Source of the DNA: Sebaldella sp. S0638
GTDB lineage: Bacteria; Fusobacteriota; Fusobacteriia; Fusobacteriales; Leptotrichiaceae
Direction of reading: 5' to 3'
DNA length: 37,047 nucleotides
NCBI RefSeq assembly: GCF_024158605.1
Contig: NZ_JAMZGM010000034.1
Coordinates: forward strand, 1-37,047
In this document: positions 6,599-13,542 of the stretch, in pieces
Layout: each line of letters opens with the position of its first letter
How positions within the stretch are numbered: the stretch's first letter is position 1
Notes under the pieces: generated by a model
Databases searched by the model: none
Seen by the model: the letters and a program-made list of their open reading frames with translations, nothing else
Told to the model about the DNA's origin: nothing
Translations under genes and position numbers: made by a program

Positions 6599-7588
6599 AT
6601 GGAAAAATTTGAAATATTTAATAATGAAAAATTGGGAAAAGTAAGAACAGTTACAATTAACAATGAAATCTGGTTTGTATTGACTGATATCTGTAAAATT
6701 TTAGGAATAAAAAATATTACTCAAATGGCCAGTAGATTAGACGAAGATGAACGGTCTATGTTTAACATAGGTCGTCAGGGGAAAGCCAATATAATCAATG
6801 AAAGTGGTTTGTATAAAGTACTTTTCAGAAGTGACAAACCAGAAGCAAAAGAATTTTCAAACTGGATCACGAAAGAAGTTATACCAAGCATCAGAAAAAC
6901 TGGAAAGTATGATATTAATCAACCAAAACAACTAACATTACCAAAACCAAAAGAACATAAAATAATAAAGAAATATTATAATGGTGTGCCTGTGATGAGT
7001 ATGAGGGATTTAGCGTATCTTGTAGGATGCTCCCTTTATACTGTACACCATTATGCCGGAGAAAATAAAGTTCTGATAAACGGTCACAAGATGGTAAATT
7101 TTAAAAAAGAAAACCCTAATTTACCGAAAACACTAGCCAATATGGTGATTCTCTACAGGGAAGAGGTAATAAGTATTATAAGAAGAACAGGTACACTTGG
7201 GAGATTACAAAATCAAATATCAGCTTATTTTGACAACATTACACCTGAGGTATCAGACGAGGGGACAGAACACCCCATTGCAGACCAAAATATGAAAGCA
7301 GAAAAGCTTCTGCAGGTTCTCCCACATATTACAGAAGAAGGTTTGAAAAATCATGTGGTCACAGAAGTGATTCGACTTATAGATAATAAGATACTGGAAG
7401 AATACAAAAATGGGAGCCTTGGTATGAGATTTATAGATAGTAGTGAGAAGATAATTGAAATGCATGAGTTTAATAATTTCAAAATGACTTTAGTGAAAAC
7501 TGATAAACCTATAGAAGAATTCATTAGTCCAAACTATACAGTGTCAAATGTACAGGGTAATAAATTAATTGTTGAAAAAATTAAGTGA
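6599..7588 (+). CDS. phage antirepressor with Bro-N domain
   Basis: 329 residues, GGAGG upstream. Residues about 1-105 are a Bro-N domain (EIWFVLTDICKILGI, then ESGLYKVLFRSDKPEAKEFSNWI and TKEVIPSIRKTGKY, both clear signatures). The linker at 107-130 is shared with the preceding antirepressor. The C-terminal 200 residues start with a helix-turn-helix-like stretch (MRDLAYLVGCSLYTVHHY) and are otherwise unknown to me. It forms a unit with the Arc-like gene at 6341 and the antisense RNA between them. Likely role: inactivation of a prophage repressor or other regulation of lysogeny. Confidence 0.88.
   Translation: MEKFEIFNNEKLGKVRTVTINNEIWFVLTDICKILGIKNITQMASRLDEDERSMFNIGRQGKANIINESGLYKVLFRSDKPEAKEFSNWITKEVIPSIRKTGKYDINQPKQLTLPKPKEHKIIKKYYNGVPVMSMRDLAYLVGCSLYTVHHYAGENKVLINGHKMVNFKKENPNLPKTLANMVILYREEVISIIRRTGTLGRLQNQISAYFDNITPEVSDEGTEHPIADQNMKAEKLLQVLPHITEEGLKNHVVTEVIRLIDNKILEEYKNGSLGMRFIDSSEKIIEMHEFNNFKMTLVKTDKPIEEFISPNYTVSNVQGNKLIVEKIK
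6923..6998 (+). repeat. linker-coding repeat, copy 2 (copy 1 at 6145-6220)
   Basis: Second copy of the DNA coding for the antirepressor linker. It continues into a longer C-terminal domain here than in copy 1. Confidence 0.85.
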
Positions 7589-7601
7589 TTTAAAGTATAA
7601 T
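7572..7601 (+). promoter_or_regulatory. promoter of the lysozyme-inhibitor gene
   Basis: TTGAAA (7572-7577), 18-base spacer, TATAAT (7596-7601). Transcription would begin near 7608, leaving a leader of only about 13 nt before the ATG at 7621 and no room for a usual ribosome-binding site. Confidence 0.55.
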
Positions 7602-7604
7602 GAG

Positions 7605-7636
7605 TTAGACCAGTTATAAAATGTCAAGGAAAAAAA
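7605..7636 (+). repeat. 32-bp direct repeat, copy 1 (copy 2 at 36974)
   Basis: The sequence starting TTAGACCAGTTATAAAATGT and ending in GGAAAAAAA is identical to 36974-37005; the next 10 bases share 8. It begins just after the -10 box and supplies the ATG and first five codons of the lysozyme-inhibitor gene. It may be a mobile-element terminus or a translocated gene start. Confidence 0.85.
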
Positions 7637-7947
7637 TAATAATTTTAGCAATGTTTCTTGTCTTATTAGTTGACTGCAGTAATGTTTATCAAGCAGAGAA
7701 GAAGCCTAGAAAAGTAAATTATACATGCCCTTATGACTCAGCTTTAACGATTGAGTATAGCGCAGATGGGAAAACTGCTATATTGAGAGATCAGCAGGAT
7801 GAGACATTTGATTTCAAAAGAAAGGTTTCAGCAAGTGGTGCTTATTATGAAAGTGACAACGGAGTTAACTTCCATGAAAAAGCAGGAAAGCTTCTTATAG
7901 AATTTGTAAAAGATAATACTGTTGAGTGTAAAGAATATAAAAAATAA
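7621..7947 (+). CDS. MliC-type lysozyme inhibitor, putative lipoprotein
   Basis: 108 residues. After a hydrophobic signal segment the mature part has the MliC pattern: YTCPYDSALTIEYSADG, then the SASGAYYES motif that in this family plugs the active site of c-type lysozyme, and a C-terminal cysteine (VECKEY) that can pair with the one in YTC. The signal ends in LVDCSN; aspartate before the cysteine is unusual for a lipobox, so lipidation is uncertain. The ATG has no ribosome-binding site and lies in a dispersed repeat. An AAGGA sequence lies just inside the gene, hinting that the original start was slightly downstream. It would protect the cell wall from host or phage lysozyme. Confidence 0.8.
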   Translation: MSRKKIIILAMFLVLLVDCSNVYQAEKKPRKVNYTCPYDSALTIEYSADGKTAILRDQQDETFDFKRKVSASGAYYESDNGVNFHEKAGKLLIEFVKDNTVECKEYKK

Positions 7948-7970
7948 GACCGGATTTTTCCGGTCTTTTA
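7946..7970. terminator. bidirectional-looking terminator
   Basis: AAGACCGG (7946-7953) pairs with CCGGTCTT (7960-7967) and is followed by TTTA; the opposite strand also runs into T-rich sequence. Confidence 0.85.
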
Positions 7971-8228
7971 AAATACTCGGAATTATATCGCACAATTTCA
8001 ACATCTGACATACAGCAGACAAAAGTATGTTCTAGGCTATGAAAATAGTTAGAACACAATTATTTCTTAAATAATGTATTAGAATATCCTTATAAAAACA
8101 GCTTTGGGAACAATAAAATACAATAAGAAATCGGAAAACGCATGTTTGTTAAAAAAAACTAATAAAAAAGAAAGGTAAAATATTTAATTATCTAAATAAA
8201 ATTCAAAATGGATTGATAATCAAAATTA
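7971..8228. other. intergenic spacer between accessory and core genes
   Basis: AT-rich and without a credible gene. GTTCTA (8029-8034) with TAGAAC (8050-8055) is a small inverted repeat. This is the boundary where phage-type genes give way to housekeeping genes, but I see no tRNA or clear attachment site. Confidence 0.4.
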
Positions 8229-8237
8229 TGATATAAT
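8229..8237 (+). promoter_or_regulatory. extended -10 promoter of the walJ-like operon
   Basis: TGATATAAT: TATAAT at 8232-8237 with the TG of an extended -10 element. The -35 region is poor (TGGATT at 17 bases). Leader of about 27 nt. Confidence 0.55.
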
Positions 8238-8270
8238 GAAAGTAAATTATTTTTTTTGTGAGGAAATAGA

Positions 8271-9041
8271 ATGAAATTTTCAGTATTAGGGAGCAGCAGC
8301 AGCGGCAATTCCAGTTATATAGAGATGGGTAATAAAAGATTTTTAATTGATGCAGGTTTCAGCGGAAAGAGGACAATAGAAAAACTGGAATCAATAGACA
8401 GAGATATAAGTGATATTAACGGCATACTGATAACACATGAACACAGCGACCATGTGCAGGGACTGGGGGTACTCAGCAGAAAACACGACATACCGATATA
8501 TATTTCCAGACAAAGTTATTACAGTATAAAAGAAAAGATAGGGAAAATAGAGGATAAAAATCTTAATTTTATAGAACAGGACTTGATATTCGGGGAATGT
8601 TTCGTAAAGAGCTTTGATGTAATGCATGATGCAGAGAGATGTCTGGGGTTTTCATTTGAATATAACAGTAAAAAACTTACTTATGCAAGTGATATAGGAT
8701 TTGCAGATAAAGTAGTAAAAGAGAATTTTAAGAACAGCGATGTTATTGTTCTTGAAAGTAACTATGACCTTAATATGCTTATGAACGGCCCGTATCACTG
8801 GAATCTGAAAAACAGGGTGAAAAGTAAAAACGGCCATTTATCAAACGGGGAAGCAGCGAAATTAATTACAGAAGTAGCAACAAGCAGACTGAAAAAAGTA
8901 TATCTGCTTCATATAAGCGGTGATAACAATACTCCCGAACTGGCGTATAATACAGTAAAGGAGCTTTTAGACAGGGAAAGAATCAATGTGGAGCTGGAAG
9001 TGGTAACTGAGAAAGCAACAATTATATATGAGGTATTATGA
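8271..9041 (+). CDS. metallo-beta-lactamase-fold hydrolase, WalJ/YycJ family
   Basis: 256 residues. The start MKFSVLGSSSSGNSSYI and the motif THEHSDH (H56, H58, D60, H61 as metal ligands) are typical of the WalJ/YycJ branch, which carries a predicted nuclease or phosphodiesterase active site; in Firmicutes it sits beside the WalRK cell-wall regulators and has been linked to DNA replication and repair. The second ligand set is visible near HLSNGEAAKL and LLHISGDNN. Here no WalRK neighbours are present; the next gene, a uracil-DNA-glycosylase-like protein, overlaps by four bases and suggests a DNA-maintenance operon. Confidence 0.9.
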   Translation: MKFSVLGSSSSGNSSYIEMGNKRFLIDAGFSGKRTIEKLESIDRDISDINGILITHEHSDHVQGLGVLSRKHDIPIYISRQSYYSIKEKIGKIEDKNLNFIEQDLIFGECFVKSFDVMHDAERCLGFSFEYNSKKLTYASDIGFADKVVKENFKNSDVIVLESNYDLNMLMNGPYHWNLKNRVKSKNGHLSNGEAAKLITEVATSRLKKVYLLHISGDNNTPELAYNTVKELLDRERINVELEVVTEKATIIYEVL

Positions 9042-9595
9042 TGAATATTTGGGATGAACTGGAAATGGAAATAAATATATGCCACAAATGCCCCCTTGAA
9101 AAAGTGAGAAGCAATCCAATACTGGGAAAAGGGGACAAAACAAGCAAAGTAATGTTTATTTTGGATCAGATAAGTGAACAGGAAGATAACAGGGGAATAC
9201 TTTTGATAGATAAAAAAGGGGAGTATTTTTTGAAATTTCTTGAGTTTTCAAAATTTGAGACTGATAAGGTATATATGACAAATCTTTTTAAATGTACTGC
9301 CAGAGGGGAACTTGCCGAAAAGAGGATAATAAAGGCATGTGAAGAATATCTGCTCGCACAGATAGCGCTTGTGAATCCCCAGATTATAGTAACAGTAGGT
9401 GAACTGGTAACAAGGCAGTTTATAAAAGAAGATTTTAATGATATGAGAGACATTGTAGGAAAGGAATTTCCTTACGCAGGGGGGATAAGAATACTTCCTG
9501 TTTATGATTTGCTGTATTTATTCAAAGCTACTGACAAGGAAAAATGGCAGCTGGTAAAAATACTGGAAAAGCTGAATAAAATACTGGAATCTTAA
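9038..9595 (+). CDS. uracil-DNA glycosylase superfamily (type 4-like) Fe-S protein with altered active-site motifs
   Basis: 185 residues, start overlapping the previous stop (ATG at 9038 or 9041). Four cysteines spaced as in [4Fe-4S] family-4 UDGs: C15 and C18 (ICHKCPL), C86 and C101. The fold pattern VMFILDQ...ED, YMTNLFKC and NPQIIVTVGE follows family 4. But the catalytic GEAPGxxED is LDQISEQED, and the C-terminal HP(S/A) motif is replaced by PVYDLLYLF. Either the substrate differs or it is a non-catalytic relative. Translationally coupled to the WalJ-like gene. Confidence 0.82.
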   Translation: MMNIWDELEMEINICHKCPLEKVRSNPILGKGDKTSKVMFILDQISEQEDNRGILLIDKKGEYFLKFLEFSKFETDKVYMTNLFKCTARGELAEKRIIKACEEYLLAQIALVNPQIIVTVGELVTRQFIKEDFNDMRDIVGKEFPYAGGIRILPVYDLLYLFKATDKEKWQLVKILEKLNKILES

Positions 9596-9694
9596 AGTGA
9601 AAAATTACAATAAAATTGATCAAATAAGGTAAAGAAAACCGGAAGTATCGCATAAAAGCATAATGATCCGGAAAACCAGAAGGAGAAGAAATAA

Positions 9695-10795
9695 ATGATA
9701 GGAATAGGAATAGTAGGACTTCCTAATGTAGGAAAGTCTACTTTATTTAATGCAATTACAAAAACACAAAATGCCGAGGCGGCAAATTATCCGTTTGCAA
9801 CAATAGAACCAAATATAGGAATGGTAAGTGTACCTGACACAAGACTGGATGAACTGGCAAAGATAATAAACCCGCAGAGAACAATGGGAGCAACTGTAGA
9901 ATTCATAGATATAGCAGGACTTGTAAAAGGAGCTTCAAAAGGTGAAGGACTTGGAAACCAGTTTCTGACAAATATCAGAAATACTGCTGCAATATGTCAG
10001 GTAGTAAGATGTTTTGATGATCCCAATATAGTACACGTAGAAGGTTCTGTAGATCCCATAAGAGATATAGAAACTATAAATGCAGAACTTATTTTTGCTG
10101 ATTTAGACACAGTAGAAAGAGCTATGCAGAAAAATATAAAACTGGCAAGAGGCGGGAATACAGAGGCAAAATCGCTGGTAGCTGTTTTAGAAAAATGTAA
10201 AAAAGAACTTGAAGAATTTAAACTGCTGAAAAATTTTGAATTTGACGAAAATGAAGAAGAACTTCTAAAAACATATCAGCTCCTTACAAAAAAGCCTATG
10301 ATGTTCGCAGCCAATGTATCAGAAGAAGATTTGGCAAAAGGGACTAATGAATATGTAGAAATAGTAAGAGAATTCTCAAAGCAGTATGACAGCGAAGTAG
10401 TAGTTTTTTCAGCTAAAGTGGAAGCAGAACTTATAGAAATAGAAGACGAAGAAGAAAGACAGGAATTCATAGACGAACTGGGAATAACAGAGCCAAGTCT
10501 TAACAGACTTATAAGAGCCGGGTTTAAGCTTCTTGGGCTTATAACGTACTTTACAGCAGGTGAAAAAGAGGTAAGGGCATGGACAGTAAGACAAGGAACA
10601 AATGCACAGAAGTCCGCGGGAGAGATACACACAGACATACAAAAAGGATTTATCCGAGCAGAAGTAGTAGCTTATGATAAGTTCATAGAGAATAACGGCT
10701 GGCAGGGTTCTAAGGAAAAAGGAGCGATGAGACTGGAAGGTAAGGAATACATAGTAAATGACGGAGACGTGATGTATTTCAGATTTAATGTTTAG
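9695..10795 (+). CDS. ychF: YchF, ribosome-associated ATPase of the Obg family
   Basis: 366 residues, the usual length. G1 motif GLPNVGKST (8-16), G3 DIAGLVKGAS, and NVSEED in place of the GTPase NKxD, which is why YchF prefers ATP. A coiled-coil insert (about 130-200) and C-terminal TGS domain ending VMYFRFNV complete the protein. It binds ribosomes and is involved in translation and oxidative-stress responses. AAGGAG precedes the ATG; an MscS-type gene follows after 20 bases. Identification is secure. Confidence 0.97.
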   Translation: MIGIGIVGLPNVGKSTLFNAITKTQNAEAANYPFATIEPNIGMVSVPDTRLDELAKIINPQRTMGATVEFIDIAGLVKGASKGEGLGNQFLTNIRNTAAICQVVRCFDDPNIVHVEGSVDPIRDIETINAELIFADLDTVERAMQKNIKLARGGNTEAKSLVAVLEKCKKELEEFKLLKNFEFDENEEELLKTYQLLTKKPMMFAANVSEEDLAKGTNEYVEIVREFSKQYDSEVVVFSAKVEAELIEIEDEEERQEFIDELGITEPSLNRLIRAGFKLLGLITYFTAGEKEVRAWTVRQGTNAQKSAGEIHTDIQKGFIRAEVVAYDKFIENNGWQGSKEKGAMRLEGKEYIVNDGDVMYFRFNV

Positions 10796-10815
10796 GATAA
10801 AAAGGAGAACAAAGA

Positions 10816-11658
10816 ATGAAATTTGATATTAAACAGCTCACACTGGATAATCTGATGAGAATTTTGGAAAAGCACGGTTTGAATATAATAGTGGCTCTGA
10901 CTGTGTATTATGTGGCAAGATACGGTAAAACATATATTGACAAAGCAGTTAACAAGTTTTTGGAAAAAAGCCGTATAGAGAGAAGCATATCAAGTTTTAT
11001 AAAATCAATTTATTCACTCATATATTATGTGATTTTATTTTATATAGTTATAGATATAGTAGGTATAGATCTTTCATCAATAACTACATTATTAGGAGCT
11101 TTGGGAATTGTTCTCGGTTTTGCCTTTAAGGAAACACTGGGGAATTTTTGCGGAGGATTGATGATTCTTGTATTTAAGCCTTTTAAAATAGGACATGTGG
11201 TGGAATACGGAAAATATACCGGTGAGATAATATCAATAGAATTATTTTATACAAGAATGAAAAATTTTCAAAATGAACTGATAATTATTCCAAATGGGAT
11301 AGTCACAAACAATGTAATTAGAAATTTATCAAAAAATAAAGTGAGAAGGCTCGATCTGACCTATGGTGTAGGCTACAAAAGCGATATACGCCAGGTGAAA
11401 AAAATATTGGATGAAATAATAGCCGGACATCCAAAAATTCTTAAAAGTCCGGAGCCTGTTGCAAGATTAGGTGAAATGGGTGATTCCGCATTAAAATTTG
11501 TTGTATATGTTTATGTAAAAAATGAAGATTATGGAATTGTAAAATATGATTTGAATGAGGGAATAAAAATAAAATTTGATGAAAATAATATAGAAATCCC
11601 ATTTCCGCAAATGGATATATATATCGGCAAGAAAGAGAGTGATGAGATTGGAAGTTAA
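10816..11658 (+). CDS. MscS-family mechanosensitive channel
   Basis: 280 residues. Three membrane segments at about 21-37, 62-83 and 88-125; the pore helix carries the family pattern GALGIVLGFAFKETLGNFCGG, and the beta domain follows with FKIGHVVEYG. The C-terminal alpha/beta cage ends EIPFPQMDIYIG, as in MscS relatives. It opens under membrane tension to release solutes. The next gene overlaps its end, so the two are cotranscribed with ychF. Confidence 0.93.
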   Translation: MKFDIKQLTLDNLMRILEKHGLNIIVALTVYYVARYGKTYIDKAVNKFLEKSRIERSISSFIKSIYSLIYYVILFYIVIDIVGIDLSSITTLLGALGIVLGFAFKETLGNFCGGLMILVFKPFKIGHVVEYGKYTGEIISIELFYTRMKNFQNELIIIPNGIVTNNVIRNLSKNKVRRLDLTYGVGYKSDIRQVKKILDEIIAGHPKILKSPEPVARLGEMGDSALKFVVYVYVKNEDYGIVKYDLNEGIKIKFDENNIEIPFPQMDIYIGKKESDEIGS

Positions 11659-12262
11659 GCTTTTTGTAAATATGGATACACAGGGAAACACTTATCTGGT
11701 TATAGATGATGAAAAAAACTGCTGTGTAATAGATCCCGGAAGTCTGAAAATGAAAAAAATAGTTGCATATATGAAAGAAAACGATCTTAATCTTACCGGA
11801 ATACTTCTTACACACGGTCATTATGACCATATAATAGGTGTTCCTGATATAATTGATTATAAAAAGGTTCCTGTTTACATAGGAGAGAAAGACATTGAGT
11901 TTTTATATGATTCTACATTATCATTGTCTTTATGGTATGATCTTGATTTTAGACTTTCCAAAAATGTGGAAGTAATAGGAGTTAATGAAGGAGATAAGGT
12001 ATGCGGGCTTGAAGTGATTGCCACTCCGGGGCATACTCAAGGCGGTGTATGTTATCTAAACAGAGAGGAGAAGTTTCTGTTTTCCGGAGATACTATTTTC
12101 AAAATGACATACGGAAGAACAGATTTTCCCAGCGGAAGTCTTTCGGCACTAAGAAAATCAATCAATAAAATAATGGAACTGGACGGAGATATAGTAGTTT
12201 ATCCCGGACACGGCGGAGAAACTGAAATAAAGGAAGAAAGAGTTTATCACGTTTTCAGTTAG
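11642..12262 (+). CDS. metallo-beta-lactamase-fold hydrolase, glyoxalase-II/YcbL-like
   Basis: 206 residues from ATG 11642 (a GTG lies three bases earlier). It has THGHYDH (H58, H60, D62, H63), TPGHTQGG, FSGDTIF and YPGHGGET, the ordered metal ligands of the glyoxalase II branch. The C-terminal substrate-binding domain of classical GloB is missing, so it fits the short YcbL type; thioester hydrolysis is likely but the substrate is unknown. Overlaps the channel gene by 17 bases. Confidence 0.9.
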   Translation: MRLEVKLFVNMDTQGNTYLVIDDEKNCCVIDPGSLKMKKIVAYMKENDLNLTGILLTHGHYDHIIGVPDIIDYKKVPVYIGEKDIEFLYDSTLSLSLWYDLDFRLSKNVEVIGVNEGDKVCGLEVIATPGHTQGGVCYLNREEKFLFSGDTIFKMTYGRTDFPSGSLSALRKSINKIMELDGDIVVYPGHGGETEIKEERVYHVFS

Positions 12263-12291
12263 GAAAATAAGAGTATAAATTATTAAAATAA

Positions 12292-12330
12292 AAAATGAGG
12301 GTACTTCTAAAAAGAAACCCTCATTTTATT
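12292..12330. terminator. bidirectional terminator between convergent genes
   Basis: AAAATGAGGG (12292-12301) pairs with CCCTCATTTT (12318-12327), with A-run before and T-run after, serving both the plus operon and the minus-strand gene at 12354. Confidence 0.85.
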
Positions 12331-12353
12331 TGTTAAAATATTTTTTGATTACA

Positions 12354-13088
12354 TTAAAATCCAAATTTGTAGTTTAGACCAAATAAAATAGAGAAATTAC
12401 CGCTTCCTCTTGTAAGCGGACTGTCTGATATTTCATTGGAATATTGGTTATATTCTCCTGAAAATATAAGTTCCACATTATCGGTAATATTGGAATATCC
12501 TTTAATACCTGTAGCTATTTTGTAAGAACTTCCCGGAACATACGGGTCAATATTAGTCAGTTTTGCTGCTTCACTGTCTGTAATTCCGAAATAATAGTTG
12601 GTATAGTTCTGACTGAAATACTGCATATTTATAAAAGGAGCCACAAGAGTATTTTTCCCCAGCGGGAGAGGCTGTGCGACCTCAAGTCCTGCAAGAGTCC
12701 CGTTACTTTTATTAAGTATGTCTGTGGAAACAAAACCAGTGAAAGTAACCTTAGTAGGACCTGCAAAATACCACCCTCTTAATCCAATATGAAGATCATC
12801 TTTCCTGTCATCCATATTTTTCAGATAGTCCTTAAAATCACCGGAATCATAACCTGTAAAAAGATTATACCTTCCGTAAACAGTAATTCTGAGATCTTCA
12901 TCCTTATATAAATGATAACCTGCTTCAAGGGGAGCAATAAAATAAAAGTTGTTATATTCCAAAGCTGCCGCAGGAAGAGGGTAAAACTGGTATTTATCTT
13001 CAAAATTGTAGATATCTTTTCTAAAAAATCCACCTAACCCTATTTTTAAATAGTTTTCTTTTGAGTATGCAAAAGCTGAAATAAACAC
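12354..13088 (-). CDS. outer-membrane beta-barrel protein whose start codon appears lost
   Basis: 244 residues as readable from an internal GTG. The protein has alternating amphipathic strands and ends YKFGF with a terminal phenylalanine, the usual signal for outer-membrane insertion. Family not recognised. The frame stays open upstream to 13109 and encodes KKVIIFLV, the missing front of a normal signal peptide, preceded at the right distance by GGAGG (13123-13119). Where ATG is expected, the minus strand reads TTTAG before AAAAAAG; restoring one T gives ATGAAAAAAG. So a one-base deletion seems to have removed the start. Starting at GTG would leave a stub signal peptide. Either recently inactivated, initiated unusually, or a sequence error. 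Confidence 0.75.
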   Translation of the reverse strand: MFISAFAYSKENYLKIGLGGFFRKDIYNFEDKYQFYPLPAAALEYNNFYFIAPLEAGYHLYKDEDLRITVYGRYNLFTGYDSGDFKDYLKNMDDRKDDLHIGLRGWYFAGPTKVTFTGFVSTDILNKSNGTLAGLEVAQPLPLGKNTLVAPFINMQYFSQNYTNYYFGITDSEAAKLTNIDPYVPGSSYKIATGIKGYSNITDNVELIFSGEYNQYSNEISDSPLTRGSGNFSILFGLNYKFGF

Positions 13089-13142
13089 AAGAAAAATAAT
13101 TACTTTTTTCTAAACAAACCTCCAAAAGTTTTTAATATGAAC

Positions 13143-13151
13143 ATTATACCA
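13143..13151 (-). promoter_or_regulatory. extended -10 promoter of the minus-strand barrel gene
   Basis: On the minus strand TGGTATAAT (TATAAT at 13148-13143). No good -35 box at 17 bases. Its preservation suggests the gene was active until recently. Confidence 0.55.
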
Positions 13152-13241
13152 TAAATTGACTGTTAAAAAACTGAAAGTTTTCTGAAATATAAAAAAAGTC
13201 AATAAAAATGTTTGTTTACTTTTAAAAAATATTTACAATTC

Positions 13242-13247
13242 TATAAT
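13242..13247 (+). promoter_or_regulatory. -10 box of a putative promoter for the tRNA-like RNA region
   Basis: TATAAT with weak upstream candidates (CTTTTA at 17 bases; TTTACT at 21). Transcription would begin near 13254, 18 nt before the first tRNA-like element. Confidence 0.45.
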
Positions 13248-13271
13248 AAAATGATATCCTAAATAGAATAT

Positions 13272-13430
13272 GGGATAATAGTTTAATGGGAAAACACCGA
13301 TAAAAAAACAGAGTATCATTATGTGAGGATCATGTCATTGTGATCCCGTGCTTGGAATATTATTCTTTGAGTATCTAAAATAATGAGAAAAGTTTTGGGA
13401 ATATTAGTTCGAATCTAATTTGTTCCACCA
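13272..13430 (+). ncRNA. tRNA-like RNA with complete acceptor, D and T arms and CCA, anticodon region replaced by ~90 nt
   Basis: Acceptor GGGATAA (13272-13278) pairs 7/7 with TTGTTCC (13420-13426), including a G3-U70 wobble. T8 and A9 follow. The D arm is GTTT/AAAC (13281-13295) with loop AATGGGA (A14, GG, A21 present). The T arm is ATTAG/CTAAT (13403-13419) with canonical loop TTCGAAT and G53-C61; then A73 and an encoded CCA. A 4-nt variable loop (13399-13402) and a partial anticodon stem (CCGA with TTGG) are in place, but about 90 nt separate the two stem strands, with a GGATCA/TGATCC hairpin (13327-13346) and an ATTATT/AATAAT pairing inside. Total 159 nt against 76 for a normal tRNA. Too short for a group I intron. 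Folded by hand. Confidence 0.7.
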
Positions 13431-13435
13431 TGTAA

Positions 13436-13501
13436 TTGGAAGATTTGGTTCAAATCCAAAACAGGATCTCGTATCCTGAAAGCTAATTGGTAAGCATCCA
13501 A
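13436..13501 (+). ncRNA. circularly permuted tRNA-like fold with ends at the anticodon loop
   Basis: In genomic order: anticodon-stem 3' strand TTGGA (13436-13440), T arm TTTGG/CCAAA (13444-13460) with loop TTCAAAT and G53-C61, acceptor 3' strand CAGGAT (13462-13467), 5-nt linker CTCGT, acceptor 5' strand ATCCTG (13473-13478), D arm GCT/AGC (13482-13495) with loop AATTGGTA, position 26 A, and anticodon-stem 5' strand TCCAA (13497-13501). TCCAA pairs 5/5 with TTGGA. Every arm of a tRNA is present with near-normal spacing, but the molecule is closed at the acceptor and open at the anticodon loop. Position 8 is A and not U. Bacterial YrlA-type Y RNAs also carry T- and D-arm mimics, but no Ro60 gene is nearby. 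Confidence 0.65.
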
Positions 13502-13512
13502 CTTATTTACGC

Positions 13513-13540
13513 GTTTGACTCGGGATTAAAAGTGCGAAAC
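13513..13540 (+). other. bulged hairpin between the tRNA-like elements
   Basis: GTTT (13513-13516) pairs with AAAC (13537-13540), and ACT with AGT (13518-13520 / 13531-13533), with bulged G residues. It contains TTGAC and CGAA, which recall the Ro60-binding helix of Y RNAs, though in reversed strand order; this resemblance is weak. Confidence 0.35.
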
Positions 13541-13542
13541 AG

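Noticed and set aside
13272-13430. tmRNA (ssrA) because of G3-U70 and the CCA end
   Set aside because: Only 159 nt, a full canonical D arm, and no tag-coding frame or pseudoknots of the usual size.
13272-13430. tRNA with a group I intron
   Set aside because: The extra ~90 nt is far shorter than known self-splicing introns and I see no P/Q/R/S core elements.
13513-13540. Ro60-binding Y RNA core
   Set aside because: TTGAC and CGAA are present but in reversed strand order and no Ro60 gene is in the window; mentioned only as a weak resemblance.
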